Shown: piece by piece, positions 17,135 through 25,853 of the stretch
Position numbering within the stretch: the first letter of the stretch is position 1
Layout of the letters: every line of letters begins with the position of its first letter
Assembly: GCA_004173475.1 (NCBI GenBank)
Contig: SEBU01000002.1
Location: 1 to 64,000, forward strand
DNA length: 64,000 bases
DNA from: Gammaproteobacteria bacterium
GTDB taxonomy: Bacteria > Pseudomonadota > Gammaproteobacteria > Pseudomonadales > Cellvibrionaceae
Direction of reading: 5' to 3'
Made by a program: the position numbers and the translations under genes
The notes under the pieces: generated by a model
The model's input: only the letters and a program-made list of their open reading frames with translations
What the model was told of the DNA's origin: nothing
Database searches by the model: none

Positions 17135-18565
17135 TTAACCTGAGCGTTTCCCAATCAAGATTGGTTTGGCAGTTTTGCTGTTACTTTTTTGAGTGTTTTT
17201 CAACTTAACATTAGACATTGTCGAAAAACTTATAGATAAGTTTGATGGATTAATGATAAAGCTTTCCATATCAACTTTTCGAGCGGGTAAAAATACCTCC
17301 TGCAATGCAGGGGATATAGGAAAAACACCATCAGATGCAAACTCACTAACGTGAGTAAATCCCAAAGTTTCTGGCCAGGTTTGTCCGTCTCCAACACTAT
17401 CAGAATTGGTTAATCCAAAAGCGGAAGGTTGGTGACAGCCACCACAGGTCATGGCGGTTGCCCGGTTGACAATTTGGTTGGTGCTCAGCGAGCTACCTAA
17501 TTGTCCAGATCTTATTTGAATCGCGTTTCTAAAATCCTGATTGATTCCCTGATCCAGATGGCTCATGAAATCGTTTTCTTCCAGCTCCAAACCGCTTGCA
17601 TGACTTTGACCATTGTTGTGACCATCACTTTGTATAGTCAGGCTAAATGTTGAAATATCTTCTATAAGCAAGCTTCCCATATAATTTAAAAACTGATTGC
17701 GGAAATCTACAGCAATACCTGCGAGTCGGCCGTTATTAAAAAACTCTCCGAAAGGGTTAGCTTTCACGGGAGCAGGTTTAATAATACTTTGACCTCTTTC
17801 GACTGTCGTTTTGAACTCCTTTAATACCCAGGTGAAACCCATGAATTGATTAGTACGAATCTGACCGGTTTTTGGAGCATAATTACGAATGTCAATAACG
17901 GGTCGGACATTATCTTCAGGCAGACCGTTGAAATAAAAAGCATCTAATAAACTAGCTCTTACACTCGCGTCAGATTCTGCCGATAAATTTTTCCAGAAAT
18001 TAACAATGGGGACACAACCCGCCGCTAAGCCGGGCGTAGGGTTTGGCATTTGCGCTTCAAAAATAATAAAATTTCGGCCGGGATTATTTGTTAAGCCAAA
18101 AATAATCCGGCTTTCACCGCAATCGGTAAAACTATTTTTATCGCGTAAATCAAAACGGTTAATGAGTGCGAGTGGAATATACGAACCTAAAAACTCCTCC
18201 GGTGTTTGTGCCTGCAATCCCTCCTGTATCCGGCACTCCAGTGGAAACTCATTTAATACTCCCGTGCATTTCGGTCCCCCCTCAACAAAGCCGGGCGCCG
18301 GATTTTGTGTGTCCCAAAAACGGGCAAACAATTGCACATTATCAATGGGGGATGACGGATTAGCCCTATTGAACTGATCAGCAAGCTGCGCAAAAACACG
18401 TGACAAACTGAAATTTGCACCATTTAATGTTGCTAGGTCATGAACAAATAATGAACGTTCGCTATCTATTTCCACATCAATATTTGTTTGGATCTCAGTA
18501 GTTTCTGCTGCATAAGTGTTTACATACGCAAGCATGCTGGTCATTAAGCATATTTTTTTAAACAT
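17135..18565 (-). CDS. Secreted protein with one CxxCH heme-binding motif, unknown function
   Basis: This 476-residue protein has a signal peptide (hydrophobic 5-19, cleavage after the AYAA region). A single CGGCH at about 374-378, in TAMTCGGCHQPS, would bind one c-type heme if the Ccm system acts on it. Several other Cys (about 100, 111, 149, 184) could form disulfides. The first 350 residues show no domain I recognise; INRFDLRD and SRIIFGL recall a family of secreted hypothetical proteins in myxobacteria and gammaproteobacteria. The last 35 residues are Ser/Lys-rich. It appears monocistronic. Covalent heme attachment is inferred from the motif alone. Confidence 0.65.
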   Translation of the reverse strand: MFKKICLMTSMLAYVNTYAAETTEIQTNIDVEIDSERSLFVHDLATLNGANFSLSRVFAQLADQFNRANPSSPIDNVQLFARFWDTQNPAPGFVEGGPKCTGVLNEFPLECRIQEGLQAQTPEEFLGSYIPLALINRFDLRDKNSFTDCGESRIIFGLTNNPGRNFIIFEAQMPNPTPGLAAGCVPIVNFWKNLSAESDASVRASLLDAFYFNGLPEDNVRPVIDIRNYAPKTGQIRTNQFMGFTWVLKEFKTTVERGQSIIKPAPVKANPFGEFFNNGRLAGIAVDFRNQFLNYMGSLLIEDISTFSLTIQSDGHNNGQSHASGLELEENDFMSHLDQGINQDFRNAIQIRSGQLGSSLSTNQIVNRATAMTCGGCHQPSAFGLTNSDSVGDGQTWPETLGFTHVSEFASDGVFPISPALQEVFLPARKVDMESFIINPSNLSISFSTMSNVKLKNTQKSNSKTAKPILIGKRSG

Positions 18566-19301
18566 AATAATTCCTCAAAAATTAATACACAGTTATTAAT
18601 CGGCAGAGCCGTACTTCAGGCTGTTTAATTTCTACAGGTTTTTATTTCTATGTTTTTTATAGGTAATTGTGGGCAACGCTTTTCCCTTCGTGCTTTTCCA
18701 CAAATTCCACGCTTGGCTTAATTTAAAAATTGCGATCAGGTAATAGCGGCAAAAATATTTGCAACTTTTTTACCGTTCAGGGATTTGAAATAAATTTATT
18801 GGTGGGAGTCTCCTTGCGTCAGCGACTACAAACGTCAGTGTTTCGCTTTAGATGCGTTTAAAGAAATTTCAGTTTTCCTGCTGATATCTTAATACCAGTC
18901 TTGGTAGCGTCAGCTTAAGCTAGGAATATGCCAGATTCATTGCAGTATTTATTCAACAAAATAATTTGGCGTAACTGTTATGTTATGTGGCGGATAAAAT
19001 TTAATCTTGAAAATTTTTTCAACAGTTTATTGAAAGTTGGAAATTTTTTTTGAGGCGGATTGAAAGAGGAGGGCTGGTAGACGACCGCTGCCTGACTGTT
19101 TGTAAAGCAAATTTATCGGTTATGTAACCTTTTGATGCGATTTTACGTGCGAAAATATATTCTAGAGTTAAGTGAGGTGCTCTTATAAATTAAAGTGTAA
19201 TTTTCGATTTTTATGTGATCTAAAACGGATGTAAGGTTATATAAAAAATCTGATGGGAAAGCTTGTGAGAAAATAAAAAAATCCGACTTAGCCGGTTTTT
19301 T
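18566..19301. other. Gene-free AT-rich interval
   Basis: About 740 bp with no credible coding frame. It contains many A/T runs and presumably the promoter for the minus-strand CxxCH gene at its left end. No RNA gene or known repeat is evident. Confidence 0.55.
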
Positions 19302-19302
19302 T
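19278..19302 (-). terminator. Possible minus-strand terminator
   Basis: Read on the minus strand, CCGGC-TAA-GTCGG (one G-U pair) is preceded by A8 and followed by a T-run. It lies immediately after the stop of the small minus-strand ORF ending at 19302, which gives weak support to transcription in that direction. Confidence 0.45.
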
Positions 19303-19804
19303 TAAACGAGGATTGTGATTTTTAAATCATTTAATTCGAAGGCGCCTACAAAATATTGCAAAACCACCCAGTAGTAATAAAAGCACGATGCGGGCTTATG
19401 TACAGACGGATAGGTGAAGGTGAGTTTGTCGATTGCTGCATCAACCCTACTGAAATAGAAAGCGTCCATGTTGATTTGACTTATTCCGGTTTCGGAATGA
19501 AAGCTTGCAAGCTCACTGGGGTACGACGGATGTGTCGTCATCAGGGGGCAGCGTAGCCACGGGTTTGATAAGAACCTACGTCCCCACCGGGTCCATAATC
19601 CGTTAAGAAAATCGCGTCGGCTCCAACAGATGTAACATTTATGCTCACGTATGTCGGCAGCATCCCAACAAAGCGAAGTGCTCTGAAACAGATACTTCCA
19701 TTTTGCCAGGTCAATATTACGCCCAACGCATGGTTACTTAGCGTACGGATATTTTCGCTTAAATCTCTATGATGCCCCCAAAATCTGCCATTACGGCTAA
19801 GCAA
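19302..19804 (-). pseudogene. Two abutting small minus-strand ORFs, possible decayed or bicistronic locus
   Basis: An 87-codon frame (19804-19541, TTG start) ends in TGA overlapping the ATG of a 79-codon frame (19541-19302). A terminator-like hairpin follows. The first product includes VSINVTSVGADAIFLTDYG and the second a Tyr/Trp-rich segment (CFYYYWVV). Neither shows a recognisable domain, signal peptide or strong RBS. They may be the remains of one gene broken by a frameshift, a pair of coupled small genes, or chance. Confidence 0.25.
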
Positions 19805-19871
19805 TGTATCAATATCATTTTTCTGTCATAAACATATGGTTTATTTCAGCACAACATTTTAGGGGACCATC

Positions 19872-20381
19872 ATGACAACCATCGCAAGAAAAATCCGGAT
19901 TGAAACATCCAGCCAGTTATTGGATGCAATCAGTTTTTTGAGTTCAGTTCAACGAGATATTTTGGACCTTTTTAATCAGTTCGGAAAATCCTCAAGTCAA
20001 AAGCAATTACTAGCCAGAAAAATTTGCACCGCCTTGATGATTGCTATGCAAGTTGAGGAAGAGGGTTTTTATCCGGTTGTTAAGAAAGCGATCAAGGAGA
20101 ATGGCAATATATCTGCAGCTATTATGAAGCATTCGATCATGAAGTATTTAATCAGCGAAATTGAGAGTCTTGATGAAGACAGCACTATTTTTGATATCAA
20201 GGTCAGCGTGCTAGGCGAACACGTCAAAGAGCATTTTATGGCCGAACAACTTAAGCTTTTCCCAAAAATTGTGGCGTCGCAAAAGGTCGATCTCTGGACG
20301 ATAGGTTCAAACCTGGCGTCGCGCAAAACGGAACTGGAAAGTTCAAGCAATTTGTCTTTCAGCGCGTTTTGTGCGAGATAA
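19872..20381 (+). CDS. Hemerythrin-like HHE-domain protein with altered metal ligands
   Basis: This 169-residue all-helical protein matches the HHE cation-binding pattern: KICTALMIAMQVEEEGFYPVV, then IMKHSIMKYLISEIE, then LGEHVKEHFMAEQLKLFPKI. In typical members the first motif reads H-x-x-x-EEE. Here that His is Ala58. The last motif keeps His117 and His121 but lacks the usual HH pair. Di-iron or oxygen binding may therefore be reduced or lost. The RBS (AGGGGA before the ATG) is good. It is followed by a small hypothetical gene and a PRC-barrel gene, which resembles stress-type clusters. Confidence 0.75.
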   Translation: MTTIARKIRIETSSQLLDAISFLSSVQRDILDLFNQFGKSSSQKQLLARKICTALMIAMQVEEEGFYPVVKKAIKENGNISAAIMKHSIMKYLISEIESLDEDSTIFDIKVSVLGEHVKEHFMAEQLKLFPKIVASQKVDLWTIGSNLASRKTELESSSNLSFSAFCAR

Positions 20382-20466
20382 CGTACAGAAGGCGAAAGCG
20401 CTTAAGTTTACATTTCTCATAGCTAACTTTTAATTGGTTATTGACTGACTGCATGAGGAGATTTAC

Positions 20467-20661
20467 ATGACTATACCAAATGACAACTATAATAATGCGT
20501 TGACTTCATTCAAACCTCGTCCATGGGGTGAGGATTTAAATAGCAATTCACAAGCATATACGCGCCCCGATCCAACCTCCAAAACAAATATCCCCTCTCG
20601 CGATTCAGCGTCTAGATCTGGCACAGGTTCGGGTGTTATACCTTGGAATTACGCCCTCTAA
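20467..20661 (+). CDS. Small hydrophilic protein of unknown function
   Basis: This 64-residue ORF has a strong Shine-Dalgarno sequence (GAGGAG, 6-7 nt before the ATG), which makes it likely to be translated. The product is rich in Asn, Ser, Pro and Thr, with no hydrophobic segment, and is probably disordered; KPRPWGEDL and VIPWNYAL are its only distinctive parts. It lies 85 bp after the hemerythrin-like gene and may be co-expressed with it. Confidence 0.6.
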   Translation: MTIPNDNYNNALTSFKPRPWGEDLNSNSQAYTRPDPTSKTNIPSRDSASRSGTGSGVIPWNYAL

Positions 20662-20816
20662 CGTCGATCAAGATTTATTGTTGTAATAAACGCCCTGGTC
20701 ATTTCCACAAATTTATATGAATGTCTTAAAAATAATTTATATTCATATTTAGGGATCTGTCAGGGCTAAAAACCTGCTTGATATTGCAATTCATAGTTGT
20801 CTAAGGGGCCATATTG

Positions 20817-21605
20817 ATGATGCATCTTCTCAGCGACTTAAATGATTTCGTCATAGACGCTAATGATGGCAAGATCGGTAAGGTTAAGGATTTTTATTTT
20901 GACGACAGACGATGGGTGATCCGCTACGTCGTTGTTGAAATTAATTCAGGTATAGGAAATCGTAAAATTCTTCTTTCTCCCTCGTTAATTAAACATCTAA
21001 ACCTTGAGGAAAAATCTATAGCGGTAGATATGTCAGTAGCTGAAATCAGCAGCAGTACCGCTATTGATACCACTTTTTCAGTTTCGCAATATGAAATTGA
21101 TTATCTTAGTTACTACGGTTACGCGTTTTTTGGGGACAATAAGACTGTAGAGAATAATGAGGATGACACAAATTCTGTTGAGCAAACTTCGCATAAAGCC
21201 GACGATGTTTTTGTCGCTATTGACAGTGTACGTCGTATGCATGGCGACCGTCATTTGCGCAGCTGCTGCGAAATTGTTAATTATCATATCCAGGCGAATG
21301 ACGGTGAGATAGGTCGTTTAAAGACGATGCTGATTGATGACGACAATTGGGCTATCCAATGCTTCGTTACCACAACAAGTGATTTGTGGTTTGGTCATCA
21401 GGTGCTTTTAAAACCTCAGGCCATCAAAGATATCAGTTGGGGAAATGCAAAAATATACGTTGGTATGACTCAACAACAAGTTAAAGAGGCGCCTTTATTT
21501 GACCTATCTCCTATTCAAAAACCACGTTACGAGTTAGGCGTTTATTTGCATCAAGAGCAGAACAGTTACGGCAAGACGGAGACAGACGCTCGACAAATTA
21601 ATTAG
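20817..21605 (+). CDS. Protein with two PRC-barrel domains
   Basis: About 262 residues from the ATG at 20817 (AAGGGG about 8 nt upstream; adjacent TTG and ATG codons are alternatives). Two PRC-barrel units are visible. The first has VIDANDGKIGKVKDFYFDD and VIRYVVVEI, the second HIQANDGEIGRLKTMLIDD and WAIQCFV. An acidic linker (about residues 105-130) joins them. There are no membrane segments, so it is cytoplasmic. PRC barrels occur in RimM, photosynthetic reaction centre subunit H and many stress-linked proteins. The specific role here is unknown. Confidence 0.8.
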   Translation: MMHLLSDLNDFVIDANDGKIGKVKDFYFDDRRWVIRYVVVEINSGIGNRKILLSPSLIKHLNLEEKSIAVDMSVAEISSSTAIDTTFSVSQYEIDYLSYYGYAFFGDNKTVENNEDDTNSVEQTSHKADDVFVAIDSVRRMHGDRHLRSCCEIVNYHIQANDGEIGRLKTMLIDDDNWAIQCFVTTTSDLWFGHQVLLKPQAIKDISWGNAKIYVGMTQQQVKEAPLFDLSPIQKPRYELGVYLHQEQNSYGKTETDARQIN

Positions 21606-21706
21606 TATTTCTCCCTCCTTATGATTATGTTTTTTATAGAAATAATTCCCAAGTCATAGCTTTGGTGATAGTTTAAAGTCGCTTACTACATCTATGGGAT
21701 TTATCT

Positions 21707-22633
21707 ATGCCTAGTGGTTTTGGAACCAAACTCGTTATCGCTATATCTTCACGCGCTTTATTTAATCTCGACGATAGCCATAAAATCTTTATGAGCGAAG
21801 GTCTGGACGCGTACGCGCGATATCAAATCGAACATGAAGATGAAATACTGCAGCCCGGAGATGCTTTTCCCTTGGTGCAAAAGCTATTGCATCTTAATAA
21901 GCGATTGGGCGGTGAGCCGCGCGTAGAAGTGATTCTTCTTTCACGCAACAGTGCGGATACAGGCTTGCGAGTTTTCAATTCCATTCAGCACTACGGCCTC
22001 AACATCACTCGTGCCGCCTTTAGCGGTGGCACTTCCCCTTATGAATATGCTACTGCTTTTGGTTGCCATCTGTTTCTCTCTACTCATGCAGAGGATGTTA
22101 AGCATGCGCTCGACCATGGCATTGCTGCTGCGACTTTATTGGCCTCAAAAAGCAAGACTCACAGTGAAGACCAAATCCGGTTTGCCTTCGATGGTGACGC
22201 GGTACTATTCTCGGATGAAGCAGAGCGCGTTTATAAGTTGGAAGGTTTGAGCGCATTCACGGAAAGTGAGAAAGCGTCTGCTAAACAACCTTTATCCGGC
22301 GGGCCGTTTAAGGAATTTTTAGCCGCTCTGCATGGGCTGCAACATGAATTTGGGCCACAAGATTGTCCGATCAGAACTGCTTTGGTCACGGCGCGCTCAG
22401 CTCCGGCGCACGAACGCGTAATACGAACATTACGAGCCTGGAACATACGTATCGACGAGTCGTTGTTTTTAGGTGGGCTATCAAAAGGAACCTTTTTAAA
22501 AGCGTATGGTGCTGATGTTTTCTTTGACGATCAACGAATCCATTGCGATTCTGCCAGCGAGCATGTCGCTACAGGTCACGTCCCGCATGGTATTGCGAAC
22601 CAGCTTTTAGATGCGTTTACGAAGCCAGAATAA
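21707..22633 (+). CDS. 5'-nucleotidase (cytosolic, PF06189-type)
   Basis: This 308-residue protein has no signal peptide. It matches the bacterial cytosolic 5'-nucleotidase family, HAD-like enzymes that release phosphate from nucleoside monophosphates. Landmarks are VIAISSRALFNLDDSH near the N-terminus, AAFSGGTSPYEYATAF, RFAFDGDAVLFSDEAERVY with the acidic pair of the HAD core, LVTARSAPAHERVIRTLR and DVFFDDQRIHC. It is probably monocistronic. Substrate preference cannot be read from the sequence. Confidence 0.85.
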   Translation: MPSGFGTKLVIAISSRALFNLDDSHKIFMSEGLDAYARYQIEHEDEILQPGDAFPLVQKLLHLNKRLGGEPRVEVILLSRNSADTGLRVFNSIQHYGLNITRAAFSGGTSPYEYATAFGCHLFLSTHAEDVKHALDHGIAAATLLASKSKTHSEDQIRFAFDGDAVLFSDEAERVYKLEGLSAFTESEKASAKQPLSGGPFKEFLAALHGLQHEFGPQDCPIRTALVTARSAPAHERVIRTLRAWNIRIDESLFLGGLSKGTFLKAYGADVFFDDQRIHCDSASEHVATGHVPHGIANQLLDAFTKPE

Positions 22634-22796
22634 AAATAATCGATTAAAACTAATAAAAATCCTGGATATGGTCTAAAGTTGTAAGAAACCTGCTTTTTGG
22701 GATATATGCAAATAAAATTGAATTTGATGTAATAGACGTCTATTCTCGAAAAGCATAAGGCTGAAGAGTTTTTATAACAGTTAGTCGCATCCGTGA

Positions 22797-23813
<1,017 letters not shown>

Positions 23814-23815
23814 AT

Positions 23816-23845
23816 AAAAAAAGCCGACGCGAGTCGGCTTTTTTT
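23816..23845 (+). terminator. Rho-independent terminator after cysB
   Basis: GCCGAC-GCGA-GTCGGC is flanked by A7 and T7, a standard intrinsic terminator directly after the cysB stop. Confidence 0.92.
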
Positions 23846-23930
23846 ATTTAATCTCTTTAAATTCAATCGGTTGAACGAATAAGTTAAAGTAAGTGACTAT
23901 CTTCCATGAGTTTCTGCTTGTCTAAATAGT

Positions 23931-23954
23931 TGTACAATTTTGTTGATTTGTATA
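23931..23954. promoter_or_regulatory. LitR/PplR1-like operator, upstream copy
   Basis: TGTACA, 12 bp, TGTATA. This fits the consensus I recall for the class II LitR protein PplR1 of Pseudomonas putida, T(G/A)TACA-N12-TGTA(C/T)A. It lies ahead of a gene set that itself encodes a class II LitR-like regulator and a photolyase. Confidence 0.75.
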
Positions 23955-23971
23955 GCTATTGGACGTATAAC
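23943..23971 (+). promoter_or_regulatory. Candidate sigma-70 promoter of the photolyase operon
   Basis: A -35-like TTGATT (23943-23948) and a -10-like TATAAC (23966-23971) are separated by 17 bp. The promoter elements are interleaved with the two operators, so bound regulator would block RNA polymerase. The start would fall near 23978, giving a short leader of about 30 nt. Confidence 0.5.
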
Positions 23972-23972
23972 T

Positions 23973-23996
23973 TGTACATTAATTAACTCTTGTATA
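23973..23996. promoter_or_regulatory. LitR/PplR1-like operator, downstream copy
   Basis: A second TGTACA-N12-TGTATA with the same half-sites and spacing, offset exactly 42 bp from the first (about four helical turns). It ends 11 bp before the first gene's ATG and would overlap the transcription start. Confidence 0.75.
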
Positions 23997-24007
23997 AGTA
24001 TAAACCA

Positions 24008-24964
24008 ATGAAAAAAATTCCACTCGGCGTGAGCCAATGTCTATTAGGTGAACCAGTCAGGTTTGATGGTGGGCACAAGCGCAATGCATTTCTTATTGAT
24101 GTTCTTTCTAATTATGTTGAATTCCAGCCGGTCTGCCCGGAAGTCGCAATCGGTCTAGGCATTCCCCGCAAGCCCATTAGGCTCATTGTCACTGATGGTG
24201 AGGATCGTATTCGAGGTATCGAAAATTCCGATTTGGATGTTACTGATGGTTTATATCGCGAAGCTGAGAAAGCGGCTGGTCAAATGCCCGATATTTGTGG
24301 CTATGTATTCATGCAAAAATCCCCGAGCTGCGCCGTGTTCGGGCTTAAACGTTACGGCACCAATGGCTATTCAATCGATAGCCGTGGACGAGGCGCTTAC
24401 GCAAAACGGTTTATGGAATTAATGCCGTTAATTCCGGTAGAAGAAGCAGGGCGTTTGGTTGATGCCGGATTACGTGAAAATTTTATCGCACGCATTTTTG
24501 CGCTCCAGGATTGGCGAGAAAATTTGCAGCATGAGCCAACTGCAAAAAAATTGGTCGAGTTTTATTCCCGCTATAAATATCAGGTTATGGCCCACCATGT
24601 GCCGAGCTATTTTTTAATTGGAAAATTATTAGCAAACTTGTCTGAGCATCCCATCGCGGATACAAATAATAAATTCATAAGCTTACTCATGTCCGCCCTC
24701 GGCCACCCCGCGACCCGCAAGGGAAACGCTAACGCCATGATGCATTTGCGCGGCTACTTGAAGCATCACATTAGTAGTTTGTCGAAACAAGAATTGAGTC
24801 AGCTTATTGAATCTTATGCGAAAGGAGTTGTGCCATTAGTAGTTCCGCTCACCTTACTAAAACACCATTTGATGACGTTGGATAATCCTTATTTGAAAAA
24901 CCAAACCTTCTGGTCGCCCTACCCGGAAGAGTTGGGTTTACGTAATGTCGTGTTGAGCGTTTGA
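24008..24964 (+). CDS. DUF523-DUF1722 (YbgA-like) two-domain protein
   Basis: About 318 residues from the ATG at 24008; a TTG at 23990 would lie inside the operator. The N-terminal DUF523 half shows GVSQCLLGEPVRFDGGHKR, PVCPEV and KSPSCAVFG, whose Cys residues match the cluster-binding cysteines of the TudS thiouracil desulfurase branch of DUF523. The C-terminal half is DUF1722/YbgA (SRYKYQVMAHH...GK). In E. coli ybgA neighbours phr, and here the gene heads a merR-phrB operon. A role beside photorepair, perhaps on thiolated bases, is inference. Confidence 0.8.
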   Translation: MKKIPLGVSQCLLGEPVRFDGGHKRNAFLIDVLSNYVEFQPVCPEVAIGLGIPRKPIRLIVTDGEDRIRGIENSDLDVTDGLYREAEKAAGQMPDICGYVFMQKSPSCAVFGLKRYGTNGYSIDSRGRGAYAKRFMELMPLIPVEEAGRLVDAGLRENFIARIFALQDWRENLQHEPTAKKLVEFYSRYKYQVMAHHVPSYFLIGKLLANLSEHPIADTNNKFISLLMSALGHPATRKGNANAMMHLRGYLKHHISSLSKQELSQLIESYAKGVVPLVVPLTLLKHHLMTLDNPYLKNQTFWSPYPEELGLRNVVLSV

Positions 24965-24965
24965 T

Positions 24966-25853
24966 ATGGAAGCCACTATTCCAATTCGCGAGATTTCACG
25001 TCTTACCGGCGTAAACAGCGTGACCCTTCGTGCCTGGGAGCGACGCTACGGTTTGATTAAACCTTTGCGAACTAATAAAGGCCACCGACTTTATCGCGCT
25101 GAAGATATCGAATTAATTAAAACAATTCAGGCGTGGCTTGCACGCGGTTTAGCCATTGGCAAAGTTAGCGAATTACTGGAATCTGGATCGCAATCGGCCG
25201 ATATGGATATTGAAAATACCTGGCAAGGTTTTCACGTTGAGCTTATGGCTATTATGAGTGAGCTGAATGTTGGAAAATTGGAAGCTTTTTTTAATCAATT
25301 ATTTTCCATCTATCCCGCAGCGATTATTGCCGACCAACTAATTACGCCTGCATTGGATAACTTATCGCAAAACGTTTTTGGTTCAAATGTAAAAAAATCG
25401 ATCCTCATTAATAGATTGTCTGAATATTTATTGATGTTAATTCAGCGCCAACGGCAGCAAGCCAATGGCAAGCGAGTGGCCATCATTCAATTAACGTCCG
25501 CAATTGATCCTACACTTAATGTGCTCATGCATTATGGTTTGGTGATGAGCCAATTTAAATCAGAAATAATTGGTTTGGTAACTGCTAACGAAGTCGTATT
25601 TGCTATTGAGCAGCTACAACTTGATGGCTTAATTATTTATAACGATTCCTGTTCAAGCCTTACAAATTTTGAAAGGGAATTAGCGCAACTGGGGCACCTA
25701 GTAAACATCCCCCTTGTAATTGGCGGCAAACTTGTTCAGGTACTCACTGCTGACTTTTCGTCTCACATTTATTTAGCAAGTGCGTCAGGGCAGCAAGCAG
25801 TATATTTACAGCTACATAAATTATTGGGTAATTCCAGCGAAGAGGAATTGTAA
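24966..25853 (+). CDS. MerR-family class II LitR-like light regulator
   Basis: This 295-residue protein has an N-terminal MerR HTH (about 6-75; SVTLRAWERRYGLIKPLR, then GHRLYRAEDIELI) joined to a CarH/LitR-like C-terminal region (about 90-285). The C-terminal part keeps the helical-bundle and Rossmann layout. It lacks the W...EH and ExHxxG-type motifs that hold adenosylcobalamin in class I LitR and CarH. It therefore fits class II LitR proteins, which control photolyase genes through a partner photoreceptor in Pseudomonas. It starts 1 bp after the upstream stop and overlaps phrB by one base. Probably it represses its own operon through the two upstream operators. Confidence 0.8.
   Translation: MEATIPIREISRLTGVNSVTLRAWERRYGLIKPLRTNKGHRLYRAEDIELIKTIQAWLARGLAIGKVSELLESGSQSADMDIENTWQGFHVELMAIMSELNVGKLEAFFNQLFSIYPAAIIADQLITPALDNLSQNVFGSNVKKSILINRLSEYLLMLIQRQRQQANGKRVAIIQLTSAIDPTLNVLMHYGLVMSQFKSEIIGLVTANEVVFAIEQLQLDGLIIYNDSCSSLTNFERELAQLGHLVNIPLVIGGKLVQVLTADFSSHIYLASASGQQAVYLQLHKLLGNSSEEEL

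Noticed and set aside
19356-19556. Plus-strand ORF of 66 codons opposite the small minus-strand ORFs
   Set aside because: No RBS or domain, and the minus strand has the better-placed terminator and ORF coupling.
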